64,000 bases of DNA from Ananas comosus (Eukaryota; Streptophyta; Magnoliopsida; Poales; Bromeliaceae): assembly GCF_001540865.1 (NCBI RefSeq), contig NC_033645.1:989687-1053686 (forward strand). The letters run 5' to 3'. Below, one piece after another: positions 34,679 through 46,713 of this stretch (the first letter of the stretch is position 1; each line of letters begins with the position of its first letter). The notes under the pieces were generated by a model, which had not been told where the DNA came from, searched no databases, and saw only the letters and a program-made list of their open reading frames with translations. The translations under genes and the position numbers were made by a program.

Positions 34679-36350
34679 GACGGCTGCTGCAAGTAGTGCG
34701 GTGGAGGCTCCACACACTCTCCTTCACCGCCTAGCACAGGCGACGGTGGTGTTGCGTCAATTGTCAGCTCGGCAATGTTCGATCAGATGCTGAAGCACCA
34801 CAACGAGAATTCATGGCCGGCGCACGGGTTCTACACGTACGCCGCATTCATCGCTGCCGCCAACTCGTTCAGCAGCTTCGGGACGATGGGGGATGTCATC
34901 GTGCAGAAGAGGGAGATCTTGGCATTCCTCGTGCAAACGTCGCACAAGACCACAGGTACGTAAGCACATCTTTAATTTTTTCATAATACGTAGTGCACTA
35001 GATGGGCCCAATGCATGGGGTTATTTTTATCTACAAGAACAAGGTGCCGCGTCGGACTATTGCATACAGAGCGTGCGGTGGCCGTGTGCACCAGGAAAGA
35101 AGTTGTCGGAAAAACTTTTCTAATCTTTCAGTAAAATATTCTTTAAAAATAATTCGATAGTTTAATTTTAGTTTTTTAAAAAAGTAAATGATAAATTCTG
35201 TAAAAACGAATTAGAAAAAGTCTGTGGATCGAGACGTATAGAGTACTGTCCTAGAAACGAAATTGTCCGTCCACGTGTGAGGCTTTCCGGCAATAACATT
35301 CATGTTTTATTCCGTCGACACACTTCCGAGATGGTGCAAAATAAACCAAACAAACTTTAGGAGATCTAGCGAAACACTAAAAAACTAGTTCAAAAATCAG
35401 CGCAAAAGATCAATGGCGAGAAAATAGAAAAGGTGAGATAGAGGGATAGGGTTTTGCTCTTAGATATACTCAGTTTCGGGTTGAACTTCGTCCAAGATAT
35501 ATATATCCAAGGCAAGCATCAATTCCGATATATATATCCAAGGCAACTTCGTTTATATATATATCCAAGGCAAGCGTCAATTCCGTGTAGTAAAAGGTAA
35601 GTATAAGATTATATGGGATATATATTAGGATTCCCACAAGAATTAGAATGAAGATAAAGATAAAATCAAAAACTAAAAAAAAAAGTTTGGATTGAACTCA
35701 TACAACTTTGTCCAATATATATATCCAAGACAATAATCTTGCTTCAATGCGTTAATTCCGTGTAGCGGGATGAAGTATTGTGGCCGTGTGCAGTGGCCAT
35801 GTGCACCGGGGAAGAAGTATTGCAGCCGAGGGCCCATTCAAATTTCCTAGTTATGTACGGTAAAATCACTCTTGTTCATTCATAGTTTGGATCGCTCACT
35901 GAGTGTTAATGTGTTGAGAAGTTCAGATAGCATTTTAAAGTGACAAATATTTTTGATTCGACTTGTCTCAGCAAATACAACTAAGGGCCGGCCGGAAAGG
36001 CTATCACAGATTCACAGTGGACCTGCTCAACAACCCGGACTTGGTCGCGATGGACCCAACAATCTCATTCAAGACCGCAATCTGGTTCTGGATGCCCTCA
36101 GTCACCCAAGCCGTCGTGCCATGACGTGATCACGGTTGATGGACCCCCTTTACCGTCGATAAATCAGCCGATCAGCTTCCGGGGTACGGACACATCACTA
36201 ACATCATCAACAGCGGGCTCGAGTGCAGGCGCAGGTCCGACAGCCACGTCGCAGAACGGATCGGGTTCTACAAGAGATATCGTGATCGACATTCTCGGAG
36301 TCAGCTGTGGGGATATCTTGGACTGCTGCAATCAGAAGCCATTTGACTAA
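34679..36350 (+). pseudogene. Chitinase copy 3, decayed paralogue of copy 1
   Basis: The signal peptide and most of the hevein domain are missing: homology starts at GACGGCTGCTGC, with an in-frame TAG soon after. Exon 1 then reads [16 protein letters not shown] as in copy 1, to HKTT, where copy 1 has HETT, so the catalytic Glu is Lys. The exon 2 start (GGWPTAP) is deleted. Exon 2 breaks at about 35103 and resumes at about 35784 after inserted DNA. Exon 3 (about 35971-36350) has TAA in the YNYNYG motif and several frameshifts. Two Cys that pair in GH19 enzymes are both gone: SCPAHG is SWPAHG and GYCF is GYFY. It cannot make an enzyme. Closest relative is copy 1 (DQMLKH, ending close to QKPFD). 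Confidence 0.9.
35103..35783 (-). mobile_element. LTR fragment inserted in exon 2 of copy 3
   Basis: 35103-35640 matches 53480-53950, the middle of the LTR called at 53340-54276 (shared GAATCGAGACGT, GGCATGC/CACACTT-type segments and ATCAATGGCGAGAAA). The right side contains several copies of a short ATATATATCCAAGGCAA unit and a partial repeat of the exon 2 sequence (CAGTGGCCATGTGCACCGGG). Confidence 0.65.
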
Positions 36351-37600
36351 GCTTTTAGCTAGAGCTGGTGGAATAAGATTAGTTACTGAAGGTTTGCTGT
36401 AAAGATTTGCGCAAAAGTGGTGGATTAGGAGGGATGCAGGAGTGAAATTTCAAATATATATATAAAAAAATTGACTAAAATATTATTATGTGACAGTTCA
36501 ATATTTTTTTTAGTAATTACTTGTTTCACATTGAAAAATTGGCCCGTACTAGCGCAATATTTTTTTAGTAATTACTTGTTTCACAGAAACTCTTAGGCTA
36601 AGCTTTTAGGCAGAGCTGGTGGAGTAAGATTAGTTAATGAGACCAGTTTATTGTAATAAATTATAATCACCTGGTGGGGAAAAGAACGTAATAAATAAGA
36701 CAATAAATGGCAATGTGATGGCTATGCTATTGTAGTGCTATTACTAAACAAGGACAAGAGGAATTAGCAGTATTTTTTATGCTTTAATTTAGGGTTTAGG
36801 GTTACATACGGACCAGATCACTTTCTTTCAAGAAAAAATTAGTGGAGGCCTTCTAACTTTATTTAAGCGTTTCATCTCTAATTTTAATTACAAATTTATC
36901 AAACATCTGGGAGAAAACTTAGCTTGAAGCCGACAAAAGTGTAAATTGATAAAAAATATGAATAACTGAAATCAAATTTTCAAAATTTTTCTTCATATAA
37001 TGTGACTATAAAAGTCTTAACAAAATAAATACAAATATTGACCATATCTAGCGTAGTCAGCTAATTAAAGTCTTAATGATTACTATCAAACTTCCGTGTT
37101 CAAAGCCTAATTGAATATAATTTTCAAAGATTTGTGAAAAAGTAGAGGATTAGGAGGGACACGGGTGTAAAATTTCAAATAAAAAACAGGAGTTGACTAA
37201 AGTATTGTTATGTGATAGTTCAATAATTTTTTTTTAGTAATTAGTAATTAGTTGGCCCGTGCTAGCCCAATTCTTTGGTTCACAAATTTCCCTACACCCT
37301 GTGTGGTTCGGAGATAAGGTGTTAAAATAAATAAAAATATATAGAAAAAATAGATTTGTCTGTAGCACAGGCTTGTTTGAGCTATGTTGACTGTGTTGAT
37401 CTATGGTTCAAATAAAGTTGGTCCGGCACAACACGTCATAGATTCGAATATGTATCGTACCAAGTTAGGCCAATTTTATTCAAGCCATAGATGGATTGCG
37501 GACAAGCCCATTTTTCTATATATTTTTAAATTTTTTCTCAATTTCATTTTTAACTTTTTATCACTAATTTTATGAAATACATATATATATAGTTATTACA
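36351..37600 (+). repeat. Duplicated 3' spacer of copy 3
   Basis: The 3' UTR start (AAGCTTTTAG.CAGAGCTGGTGG) occurs twice, at 36350 and 36603, so this flank has its own small tandem duplication. From 36700 it runs parallel to 18250-19450 downstream of copy 1. Non-coding. Confidence 0.6.
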
Positions 37601-37710
37601 TTTGGGTTTCTAAGTTCGAATCCTACTTGATTCATATTTTCAGCTAAATTTATTTTTTTTAAAATAAATGAAGTAGGTAGTACGCTACCTTTCTCTTAAA
37701 AAAAAAAAAA
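37601..37710 (+). mobile_element. SINE copy 2, 5'-truncated
   Basis: It starts at the B-box region (GTTTCTAAGTTCGAATCC), continues with the family body (TTGATTCATATTTTCAGC) and AGTACGCTACC, and ends CTCTTAAAAAAAAAAAAA. The A-box half is missing. Confidence 0.65.
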
Positions 37711-37880
37711 TCATGAGTTTATTAAATAAAATATGGTTAAAAACTTTTCTAAATACCACAATAGAGAAAACAAAAGGACTTATAATTTGCCAAAACTAAG
37801 CTTTGTAATTAGGCATTGTAATTATGCATAAATTAAACATGCAAATGGAGATGATGAGAAATCAATTTTTTCTTTCTTAC
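37711..37880 (+). repeat. Duplicated spacer segment
   Basis: Matches 22370-22480 and 49195-49300 (GGTTAAAACTTTTCTAAATA, TTGCCAAAACTAAGC). Non-coding. Confidence 0.5.
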
Positions 37881-38001
37881 ACTCATTGTCCCTAGCGCAA
37901 GTGGTAAAAAATTTGGTGATTGATATTCGAGGTTCTAAGTTCGAATTCTAATTAATTCACATTTCATAACATGCTACTTATCTCTCAAATTTTTTTTTTC
38001 C
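37881..38001 (+). mobile_element. SINE copy 3 with 9-bp target duplication
   Basis: Flanked by CTTTCTTAC at 37872-37880 and 38002-38010. A-box-like CTAGCGCAAGTGGTAAA and B-box-like GGTTCTAAGTTCGAATTC are clear. The body is internally shortened. The paralogous spacer at about 50075 reads TTTTTTCTTTCTTATTTCAA, an empty site. Confidence 0.8.
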
Positions 38002-38010
38002 CTTTCTTAC

Positions 38011-39420
38011 TTCAATAAGGAGTACAAAATTAAATTAGCCATAATACATGCGCACACCACGCACGCTTAAAATGTGGCCATGCTTTTCACATTCTACTGA
38101 CATAGACAACGTCAGTAGAGCTCTAACTTACTGTAAAACTGTAACGCCCCCAATAATTTCACATCGGATGGAATACTAATTCCGATCAATTTATATGAGG
38201 CCTACACGCTAACAATAATAACTGGACTTAAATATTTTGGGCCGGTGATTGGGCTCAACGAGTTATTGTTGTTAACGGATCGGATCGTTGCAGAAACAAT
38301 CAGAGTATACGTACTTTTTTGTATCCCAATACTTTTGGAGTGAATGCTCCATCACCAACAGTTCACGTCATTGAAGTTGATGCGAAGCAATTGAATCTTA
38401 TTCGTTTTGTTAGGACATTATGAATATTGAGATAAATTTTTTATACCTAAAATAGTTTGCTATTACGAAATAGTGATGAATAAAAAAAATTATGTTTGTT
38501 CTGTAATATTGCTATTCCCAGTAGTAATTTTAATTGTGTTTGGTTAATTTTGTAGAATAGTAGAAGATAGTGAAAAAAATATAACAATTGAATTTGGTAT
38601 AAAATAAAATTTAATAAAAATAATTTATGATAATATTCAATATAAAATAATTTATTATAAAAATAATTTATTTTTTCAAAATTCTAACTTCAACTCAAAT
38701 TTAATAAAAATAAGGTATTATAACATTTAAGTATAATTAATTTAATAATTTCTTATAATATTTTAGTATAATTGATTATAATAATATATTATAATATTTA
38801 AGTATAAATAATATGTATTAATATAGTAAAATTAATAACTTTATTAATAAAAATAATTTATTATAATGCATAATATATTATGTTTATATAATTTGCTTTA
38901 TTTCAATTTAAAATATTAATTAAACTTGGAATTGAACCTTGCAATAGCACTATTCTGCTAAAAGGATGGAATAGTTTATTCCAAGCTATTCCGGGATAAT
39001 CAAGAAAAGTTAGGTTTGATCATAATATTTTATTTCTGCCAACAAATGTCCCGTTTGGGAGAATAGCGAAAATGCATTTCGTTATTCCCATTTTATCTCC
39101 AAGCCAAACGGGCCTATAGAAATTGAATTTTATGACTTTTCAAAATTATTTTCTAATTCATTAAGCAGTCACAAAATAAATGGTCGAAATTGAATAAGCC
39201 TCTAAAGATAGATGATATAGGATATTTTTACATTCAAGATTAAAGCATGTTCATATTAATCTAAATAGCGAAAAGATATTTTTTATTAAAAATTCAACTA
39301 TTTGGATCATACTATACCATTAAACAAGAAAATGCATCATGTAAACCGTTCAAATTATTCAATTTTGAAATCACTTAATCACTACATAAATGATATCGAA
39401 AAATTATAAAATTTAATCTA
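38011..39420 (+). repeat. Duplicated spacer, no gene
   Basis: Runs parallel to 22900-23340, 24470-24680, 50100-50880 and 51260-52290. It provides the empty sites for the elements at 23339 and 51505. A stretch at 38138-38300 beginning TGTAACGCCCCCAATAATTT is unique to this copy and may be a further inserted repeat. Confidence 0.5.
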
Positions 39421-40030
39421 TAATAGGGCTAGAATACTATTGGTAATATTTTAGATGGTCAAATGCTATTAATGATAGCAAAATGATTGTTACTATCAAT
39501 TTTTTTTACTGTGATGCTCTACTTTTCAGAGGGTCACCTATATAGTCTAGAACTCTAGATTTAAGCTTGCTCAATCCTCGTCTAAACCTCTAAGTTCTAG
39601 CCACTATCCAAAATAATATAGCCTTCCTCTTTTTGCCTTAACGTTCTCGTTAGGCTCAAGAGAACTCACACTCATCAAGAGTTATGAGACTTATCTCACT
39701 AGTCTTAGCCGACCTTGTAGGGACCACACTTCACCCACACACAATGATTGTTAGGTGGTGAGTTGCACTGTTGCTTATTATATAGCTTTGACCCAGCTGA
39801 GACTCACATCACACTTTTAGTTGATAATTGATTTTGATACTAATAGTGACATCTCGTTTTCCAGAAGATTCGTCCATTTTAGAACTATTTTAACCCTAAA
39901 CTCGCTCAACTCTGAACATTTTGGATTTAATCATAGTTAAATTGGTATATCGGATTAAAAGTTCTATTATACCTCACATATAAGACTATTTCAAATTTTG
40001 GAAAAGTTAAGTTTAATAGAGTCAACATGT
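39421..40030 (-). mobile_element. TIR-element remnant and degraded TRIM/LTR piece
   Basis: GGGCTAGAATACTATTGG at 39427 resembles the end of the 24721 element. From 39514, TGTGATGCTCTACTTTTCA matches the LTR start at 53340, and TTGATACTAATAGTGACATC at about 39834 matches the adjacent primer-site region. Internal sequence parallels 52430-52700 and 53270-53330. Confidence 0.5.
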
Positions 40031-40770
40031 TAGACTTTAGGGGTTGCACTATTATGAGTAGATTCAAGAGCTAAGAAGTTAATTGTGGTACCTGCTCATT
40101 ACTGTCAATTCAACTCGCATTGCTCATTACTGTCAATTCAACTCGCATTCTCTCTATCTCTCTACATTATTTATTTTTTCAGAAAACTCTCTTATTATAT
40201 ATAATATAATAAATAGAATTTGCTACTTTCTTCACATGTACAGATGCTTTTGATGTTGTAAATAAAAAATATATATATGAATCTTGAAATCTATTATCTG
40301 GATATTGTGTGCCATCAAAATCAACGTTATAAGAAAACATGTTACTCAATTCATGCAAAACTAGTTTAGGGGACCCGCGCGTTGCGGCGGTGAGCTAATA
40401 TAATAGTAATTAATTCGTTTTTAATATATTTTTTTTTTTCAAATATGAAATTTAGTAGAAACGTTAAAAAAAAAAAAACCTTAGAAATAAATAGTTATGT
40501 AAAATAAATCATAGAGCACTTCACAATTCAACACGTCGAAATGGATTAACATATTTTTTAATATGATGAGGACCTGATTAATAACCCAGAAAATAAAGAT
40601 CAAAAAACTACAAATTGTAGACTTATTTAAGATTACTAAGCTCTCCCAATAGATTACAAAAAATCTTCCCTAAGAAATATCGCAGCAACTGCTGCTGAAG
40701 GAGAATGACCCAAAAGGAAAAAAAAAAAAAAAATTGATACTATTCTTCTTCTTTATATCTTCTTGGTATT
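40031..40770 (+). repeat. 5' spacer fragment of a proline-hinge unit
   Basis: It contains TTTAGGGGTTGCACTATTATG, TCAATTCAACTCGC twice, and CTCTCTTATTATATATAATA, as at 27640-27900 and 59480-59760. No chitinase follows here; the Copia fragment does. AT-rich and non-coding. Confidence 0.5.
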
Positions 40771-41521
40771 AAGATATGGCTGAGGATGGTAAGTTAATAA
40801 TATTTTGAGTTCCTCAAAATCTGTTTCTCATGAGTTCGATTCCAATACTGGTATGAAACTCACCACAATTCTTCTTAATAATTTTAATTATATGTCTTGG
40901 TCACAAGCTGCTTCTATTGCACTTGGTGGAAAATCGAAACTTAGATATATTGATAGCAAAAAAGTGCCCCCAGATTTTGATGACCCTTCCTTTTCATGCC
41001 ATCTTTTCCATCCAATTTACTCTATTGGTAAACTTACCCAAGATCTGAATTGCAATGTTAACTTCACTCCTTATTCGGTAATTTTTTAGGACAGAACCAC
41101 GGGGAAGAAGATTGGTGAAGGAAAATTCCACCAAGGCCTTTATTTGTTTGATCAAAAGAATAAAGCTTTGGTAGCAAAAAAGGGACTACATGAAAATTCT
41201 AGCTTATGGCATAGTAGAATGGGTCATCCTTCAGACCAAGGTTTAAATATTTTGATACCTTCTATGTCTTCTAATTCTCATTGTTGTGATTTTTGTCAAT
41301 TTCTAAACAAAGTAGATTGCCGTTTTCAACCATCTATGGAAAAGTTTGATGAACTCTGTAGTTTAATACATTCCAATGTATGGAATCCTGCACCTATTGA
41401 TTCTTCTAATGGTTTTCGATACTTTGTTAGTTTCATTGGTGACAATTCTTGGTGCACTTGGATTTACTTGCATGAAGCAAGGATAAAAGTGAACGCAAGG
41501 ATAAAAGTTTGCCTACCTTGA
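40771..41521 (+). mobile_element. Copia retrotransposon fragment with internal deletion
   Basis: The first frame (to about 41087) has the Copia gag N-terminus: LTTILLNNFNYMSWSQAASI then ALGGKSKLRYID. A second frame from about 41095 has the gag-pre-integrase zinc motif (SLWHSRMGHPSDQGLN ... CCDFC) and the start of the integrase core. There the first catalytic Asp is Asn (LIHSNVWNPAP instead of HSDVWGPAP). The protease and everything after the integrase start are missing. No LTRs are seen. Confidence 0.85.
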
Positions 41522-41589
41522 CATTTCCACCTCTCATCACTTGAGTTTTCAGGGGCAGGTTTGGGTTTCGTTAACAAAATGTTGTGACA

Positions 41590-42032
41590 ATGTAAGATGG
41601 CGGTTAAGACATTACCAAATTGTCTACTTGTTGTCTCTTCTGATCTAACAAATTGCCTTTAATTATCCTATTTTTAACATCATATGCAATAATATGTAAG
41701 AACATAGCAACCATCTCCTCAACAGGCATCTCTCAAGTCTCTTTCAATCTCCCTCTTGTTGAAAGTAGATCACAAAGGGAGTGAAATGTCTTACGATCCA
41801 TACGTGCATTCTCATAACATGCAAGATCACTATCATAAATTATTCTTCTAATGTGCACATATCTTATAAAATGCCTTTCGATTGCTTGTTCCTCCCCATG
41901 GTGCTTATTATGTGTTCTAAAATTATATAGAATTTGAAGTAATTTTACAACCCGAAGAAGCCTTTGCATTTGGACAAATGTGGCAATAATGCTTACTAAC
42001 ATCATAACAAATTCAGGGGAAGTTGGATCCAT
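41590..42032 (-). pseudogene. PIF/Harbinger-type nuclease, N-terminal fragment
   Basis: Reading from 42032 on the minus strand, the frame has RHFIRYVHIRRIIYDSDLAC and ENARMDRKTFHSLCDLL. Both are characteristic of the domain at the start of plant HARBI1/ALP1-like nucleases. A stop follows KET at about 41731. The same frame then continues EMPVEEMVAMFLHIIAYDV, which is the next part of that domain, to about 41595. The DDE nuclease domain is absent. Confidence 0.75.
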
Positions 42033-42718
42033 CTTGATCTATACTAAATTATGACAAGTGGAAATAAGCATATAAGTTAACAAGCACTTATTAATAAATA
42101 TAGAGCAAACCCAACAAATATAGCGAAGTTATAAACAACTAACAAAATATGCATACACATACATTTCAAAAAATGAATAAATTTATGCAACAATAGTTAA
42201 ACTATAGGTGGATAATCTTGCATATAAGTCAACTGCCATTTTCTTTTTGTAATCAAATTTTGCTATTTATTATTTGAATTGAAACTGGACTCAATGAAAC
42301 TAGCCCAATTGAACTCCCTAAATAGATAATCTGTTGTTCTTTTACATTAACATAGTATATTAATTTTAGGGCATCAAAATCAAAAATCGAAGAAAGAAAA
42401 TATAAATAAAAAACTAAAACAAAAATTAAAAGATAAAAAATTAAATAAAAAATTATCATATACACACAAAAAAATTAAACGTGGGTTATTATTTTCAGGC
42501 CAACACATGATTAATTAGGGCACAAAAAATATATAAATTTTTCCCTAACATGTCCAAATCAAATCCAGGAAAAGGGCGATAAAAAAAAAAAGAAGAGCGA
42601 TCCAAAACTAGATTAATAAGAATCAAAAATACCAAAAAGTGCTTGTTAAGCATGTCCTGTAGAAAGATTGTGTAAGGACTGAGATTTTTACAATGCAACT
42701 AAACTCTCTGTTGATGAT
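42033..42718. other. AT-rich spacer, no gene seen
   Basis: No domain, RNA or transposon end recognised. Short minus-strand frames here are hydrophobic products of AT-rich sequence. Confidence 0.5.
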
Positions 42719-44781
42719 GTTTATGTGTGTAATTTAATTACATAAGCACTCGTCAAGTTTCAGGAGAAAATGAGCTAGAACGGAGAAGTTACGCGATTAT
42801 TAGTTTTCACTTAAAGTGAATAGTAACCCGATTTTTCAGAGAAGTTACGGAGTAGAGTTGGCTTTCGGCATGTATCGGACTCCGTTCATAGTGATCCAAT
42901 AGCTCGTTTCGATCGGTTCAGCTATTCTGGAACCAATGGCACTGACGGATTTCAAATCTGATGTACGGTTTTCGAGAAAAAGGAGTTTTACCGAAAAGAG
43001 GGTTTTCGCTCTTTGCTTTTCTGTGCATTCTAAAGCTTCTCGTGCTCCGTGCTTGTGACCTGGAGTAGGGTGAAGAATGTTTCGGGTCCCTACTAGTGGT
43101 AGGGAAGTCAATTTCTAACACGAAAGTTGGTTTAATGGGTTTACACATTGGTATACGTACGATATATAGATTAATTAGAGAGCGGATGGGTTCCGTCGCG
43201 AATCCGTGACCAAATTGGATGAAACGAAATTGTAGTTTCGATGCCCCCGTTGTACTGAACGTGATGACTCAGTCGGATCGAAAATCCGACGGACGGATCT
43301 CTGGTAATTGCGAAGTTTTTGTTAAGAGGTCGAAGGTGGCAATTCGGAAAATTCGCGAAAAGTTGCGATATTTTATGTACCGAAGCACGCGAGATCGAGC
43401 ATAGAGGTGCGTACATGCAAAACACATGCACTGTTAGAGACTCAGATAATAACAATTATCTTTGGGGGACTTCTCTGCAAAGTTGCAGGTTGTATATAAG
43501 GTTGCACTAGGATTCCTTAGCATGAAACCCTAGATCTAGCCGACTTGCACCCCCAGTTAACCCTAACCGTCATCAGCACCTCTATGCCCTTGCCATGCGC
43601 GCACCCCTGCCGCCGGCGAGCAACCCCGGCCGCCGGAAAAGCTCCACCTCCCTCTCCNGTTGAATGGTGACAACCCGTGAGCCCTAGAGGGGTTATATGC
43701 ACTGGAGAGTAGTAGTGGCATTAGCTTGAGGTCTGCGGTGCTGACCAAGAGAGCATTGGTTTCAGATTGGGTACTTTTGGACTTCTTGACCGGTTGACGC
43801 ATATGTCTATAGTAGCAGTCGTTGCATGCATATTTACAGTTACTTTATAGTTGTCTTGCTACTATAGTAGATATTCATGTATGCTTTCAGTTCCAGTTAC
43901 AGTAGCGGTAACCGTTATTCAGTCTAGTTCTTACTTTCTTTCAGTTTATTGCTACTGTATTCGGTACATCTGCTCATTGCCTTATTATTGTTGCTACTAT
44001 ATTTCCACTGACCCTTGTTGTTATTTATCTCTTCCTGATCCGGTGAGTACTCCTCGCCTTCATCGGCTTGCGGTACCCACTGGGAGGGGAGACATGTTTA
44101 CATGTTCTCACCTCCCCCACCATTTTTCAGGTATCGCGGGCGGTGAGGGTTGAGACGAGACGTGAGACATGTACGTAGCGGTCGATAGATCTTCTGACCC
44201 AGGTTATTCGGCTTAGCTTTTACCCTTATTATTTCTGTTGATATATAGCTTAGTCGGTTTATATGGTTCAGTATTTCATTATGTTAAAATATTCAAGACT
44301 TCAGTTGGTTTTACGAATGAGAAGAAGATTTCTGAATTTTCGTAAATAAAAGGTTTTCTACCCCTCGTGGTAGCGTTTTTAAAAGAGAAAAGTTTCCATG
44401 TAGGGAACAGTTTTCAAAAGATTTTCTGTGGATTTTGTATCTTAGTATTTCAAAACCTATTTCTGAGTTGGAAACATTTTAACTGATAGATGTGGATTTA
44501 TATCTAAATATTGAATATATAAATGTGAACCTGTGATGTGAATGGTGTATGAATATATAATTGTTGGTTACTTGTATGTTCATTTGGTTGTGGTTGTACC
44601 TGGATTGCTTCTTGTACTTGTGCGACGCCGTGCAAATACAGGGGAGACTCTGTCCGTGTGCACAGTGGATTCCCTGTATTTGTGGCGGATCTGACATACT
44701 CTGGGGTCAGGTTTTCAAAAAAAAAAAATTCAGACGCTTTTCCGCTATGTTTTAAACTAAAAGGGACCCCGGGGCGTGACA
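42719..44781 (+). mobile_element. Probable long LTR (Gypsy-like), interrupted by a single N
   Basis: The right end GGGACCCCGGGGCGTGACA resembles the 3' end of many plant Gypsy LTRs. A TATA box (GTATATAAGG at about 43491) lies in the right context for an LTR promoter. It has no long frame and is less AT-rich than its flanks. A single N at 43659 marks a seam. The left boundary is uncertain and no target duplication was found, so the extent is approximate. Confidence 0.4.
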
Positions 44782-45023
44782 GATTGCAATTAAACAAAAC
44801 AAGACATGGCTTCAGATCTGACGAAGTTTGCATAAACACTCCTTAAATTGACGAAAACAGGAAAAAAAAAACCTCCAAATCGGATCTAACTTCAGTTCGA
44901 AAATAATAGGTTTTACCGGGAGAGAAGAAGTGAGTAAATATGTATGCAAAAATGGCGAATGGAGGGAAGGAGATCGAGAAGATTACCTGGGAGGATGAAG
45001 CAATAAAAGAGGATAGGTGTTCG

Positions 45024-45059
<36 letters not shown>

Positions 45060-45741
45060 CGTGGGGGGGTTTTCCTCGCTCGTGATCGGGTTATCGGGCC
45101 CGTTTGGCCTTGATATCTGCATAAGTGCAAAGAGTAGTGCTACTGGTACAACCCATCTTGGGTTGTACATCCTACAACTATCCTATCCGATGGCTGATAT
45201 TAGTTAGCTTTTGAAAAAAAAGAAATGTGTTATTCTCACTCCCATTTTCTTCCTCCTCACCCTTCCCCTCCCCCCTTTTTTGATCTCTTTCATCTTTTCC
45301 AGTGCCTGCGGGTTAGAGGGAGAGAAGGTTGAGCGATATAGCGAGAGAGAGAAGATCTCGAGCGAGAGAGGGGCGCCTTACTCCTATTTTCTGGCGCCTG
45401 CGAGCTAGAGAGAGAGAGAGGCCTGCGAGCGATAGAGCGAGAGAGAGTAGAGCTTGAGCGAGACAGAGGCGACCTCCGCGAGAGAAAGTGAGAGCGAGAG
45501 TAAGGGGAACTTCGTCTTTGATTCGTAGTTTCTGAGAGGGGAAGTGCTGGTTTGAGATTGGGTGGGCTTCAGAGCGATGCTTCTTGCAGAGTTGTCGTTG
45601 GCGAGGGAAACTTCATGTTTGATTTGGTGTCCAAGTGGCTGGATGCGGATGGCGCCTTGATTAGCATCTTGCGTTTGGTAAATCTCCCCTCTCTATTTCT
45701 CAGTGGATGTGTGTGACTTGGGTTTGTGTTGTAATTATTAC
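44782..45741. other. GA-rich non-coding stretch
   Basis: GA microsatellites at about 45029-45055 and 45390-45500. The part at 44930-45045 is an inverted relative of 56610-56730, which lies inside a TIR element (shared TTCGTGC, GGCGAATGGAGGGAAGGAGAT). ACCCATCTTGGGTTGTAC at about 45150 is a short palindrome. No recognisable protein. Confidence 0.45.
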
Positions 45742-45742
45742 N

Positions 45743-45810
45743 ATACACTTTAAATCACAGGATACTAAAATGAGAAAGTGCGAAACCACGGGGGGCATTT
45801 GAAGTTTTCC
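45743..45810. mobile_element. Right half of a Mutator-like MITE, cut at an N
   Basis: It starts right after the N at 45742 with ATACACTTTAAATCACAGG and ends TTTGAAGTTTTCC, the family's right end. The left half is lost at the seam. Confidence 0.65.
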
Positions 45811-46410
45811 TTTAAATTAATATTTGTCCTTGATAGTTGATTGAAAATGTATTTGTCCTAAATAAAGTTTTTTAAATTTAGGTAAATATACAAGTAGACC
45901 ATCTCAACTTCTACTTCACAAGTAATGTGTTTTTTTCTCTTTTTTTTTGGAAATTTTTTATTGAATTCAAAGTCATTCGTTCAACATCTTGCCGATGATT
46001 TTTTGGATCCAGATACCTACCGTTTGTTTCATTCACTACAAGGCTCTTCTTTTCCAGGCATTGGGTCTCAAATTCAATGCTGTATCAAAAAAAAATATCA
46101 TCTACATAAATAAAAATCTAAACTCAGCCAAAAAGTAAATAAATAAAAATAAAATAATAATGATTGTGAGGTTAGCACTTCAACAGTGGGAGGAATTCTA
46201 TACTACCACACTTAACACCACGTCATTAATAACAAATCAATCACATTTATTTTTTTCAAACAAAAGTATAATAAAAATATTTTTTTATAATCATGATGGA
46301 ACCATATATTTCTAAAAGGAGATATTTGATTGATTTGTTATGCCACGTCACTAATATACCCGTTGTATTTTAAAATTTTTCCAAAAGTGGAGTGAAGGGG
46401 CCAATATGGG

Positions 46411-46456
<46 letters not shown>

Positions 46457-46693
46457 ATGAATATGGTGCAGAAATTCGGACAAAAATGTACGTCTTGTTC
46501 GGAATAGATTATTGATTAATTAAATACAAAATGAGTTGTACTGCCGACCAAACTTATTTTGGCGAGAACTTAAATGGAATTGATCGGAAAAGTACCACTT
46601 TCACGCCAAATTTTATGTACCCTCCAGGCTTCTCTCCACTATAAATAGCAATTCGCTCCTCCTCCCATTCGCCACATCAAAAGAAAAATAAAA
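45811..46693 (+). promoter_or_regulatory. Orphan chitinase promoter (copy D)
   Basis: It carries all landmarks of the proline-hinge 5' flank: CATTCGTTCAACATCTTGCC, CACTTCAACAGTGG and TATAAATA at 46640-46647, 54 nt before an ATG at 46694. It is interrupted by a short TIR element (about 46186-46381) and a 40-plus-base A-run (46413-46455). The core promoter looks as complete as that of copy 2, but there is almost no gene behind it. Confidence 0.6.
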
Positions 46694-46713
46694 ATGAAGC
46701 TCTCCGTCTTCTC
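46694..46713 (+). pseudogene. Chitinase copy D, first six codons only
   Basis: ATG AAG CTC TCC GTC TTC (MKLSVF) is identical to the start of copies 2 and 4. Homology then stops abruptly at AT-rich sequence, with no trace of the hevein or GH19 exons before copy 4. A deletion removed the gene body. Confidence 0.8.

Noticed and set aside
37881..38001. Possible functional tRNA gene
   Set aside because: A- and B-box-like motifs exist but no cloverleaf can be drawn; it has SINE features and target duplications.
42845..43455. Overlapping ORFs of 60-95 codons
   Set aside because: No recognised domain, on both strands at once, within a probable LTR.
44843..45170. ORFs with SLSLSLSLS runs
   Set aside because: They are translations of a GA/CT microsatellite.
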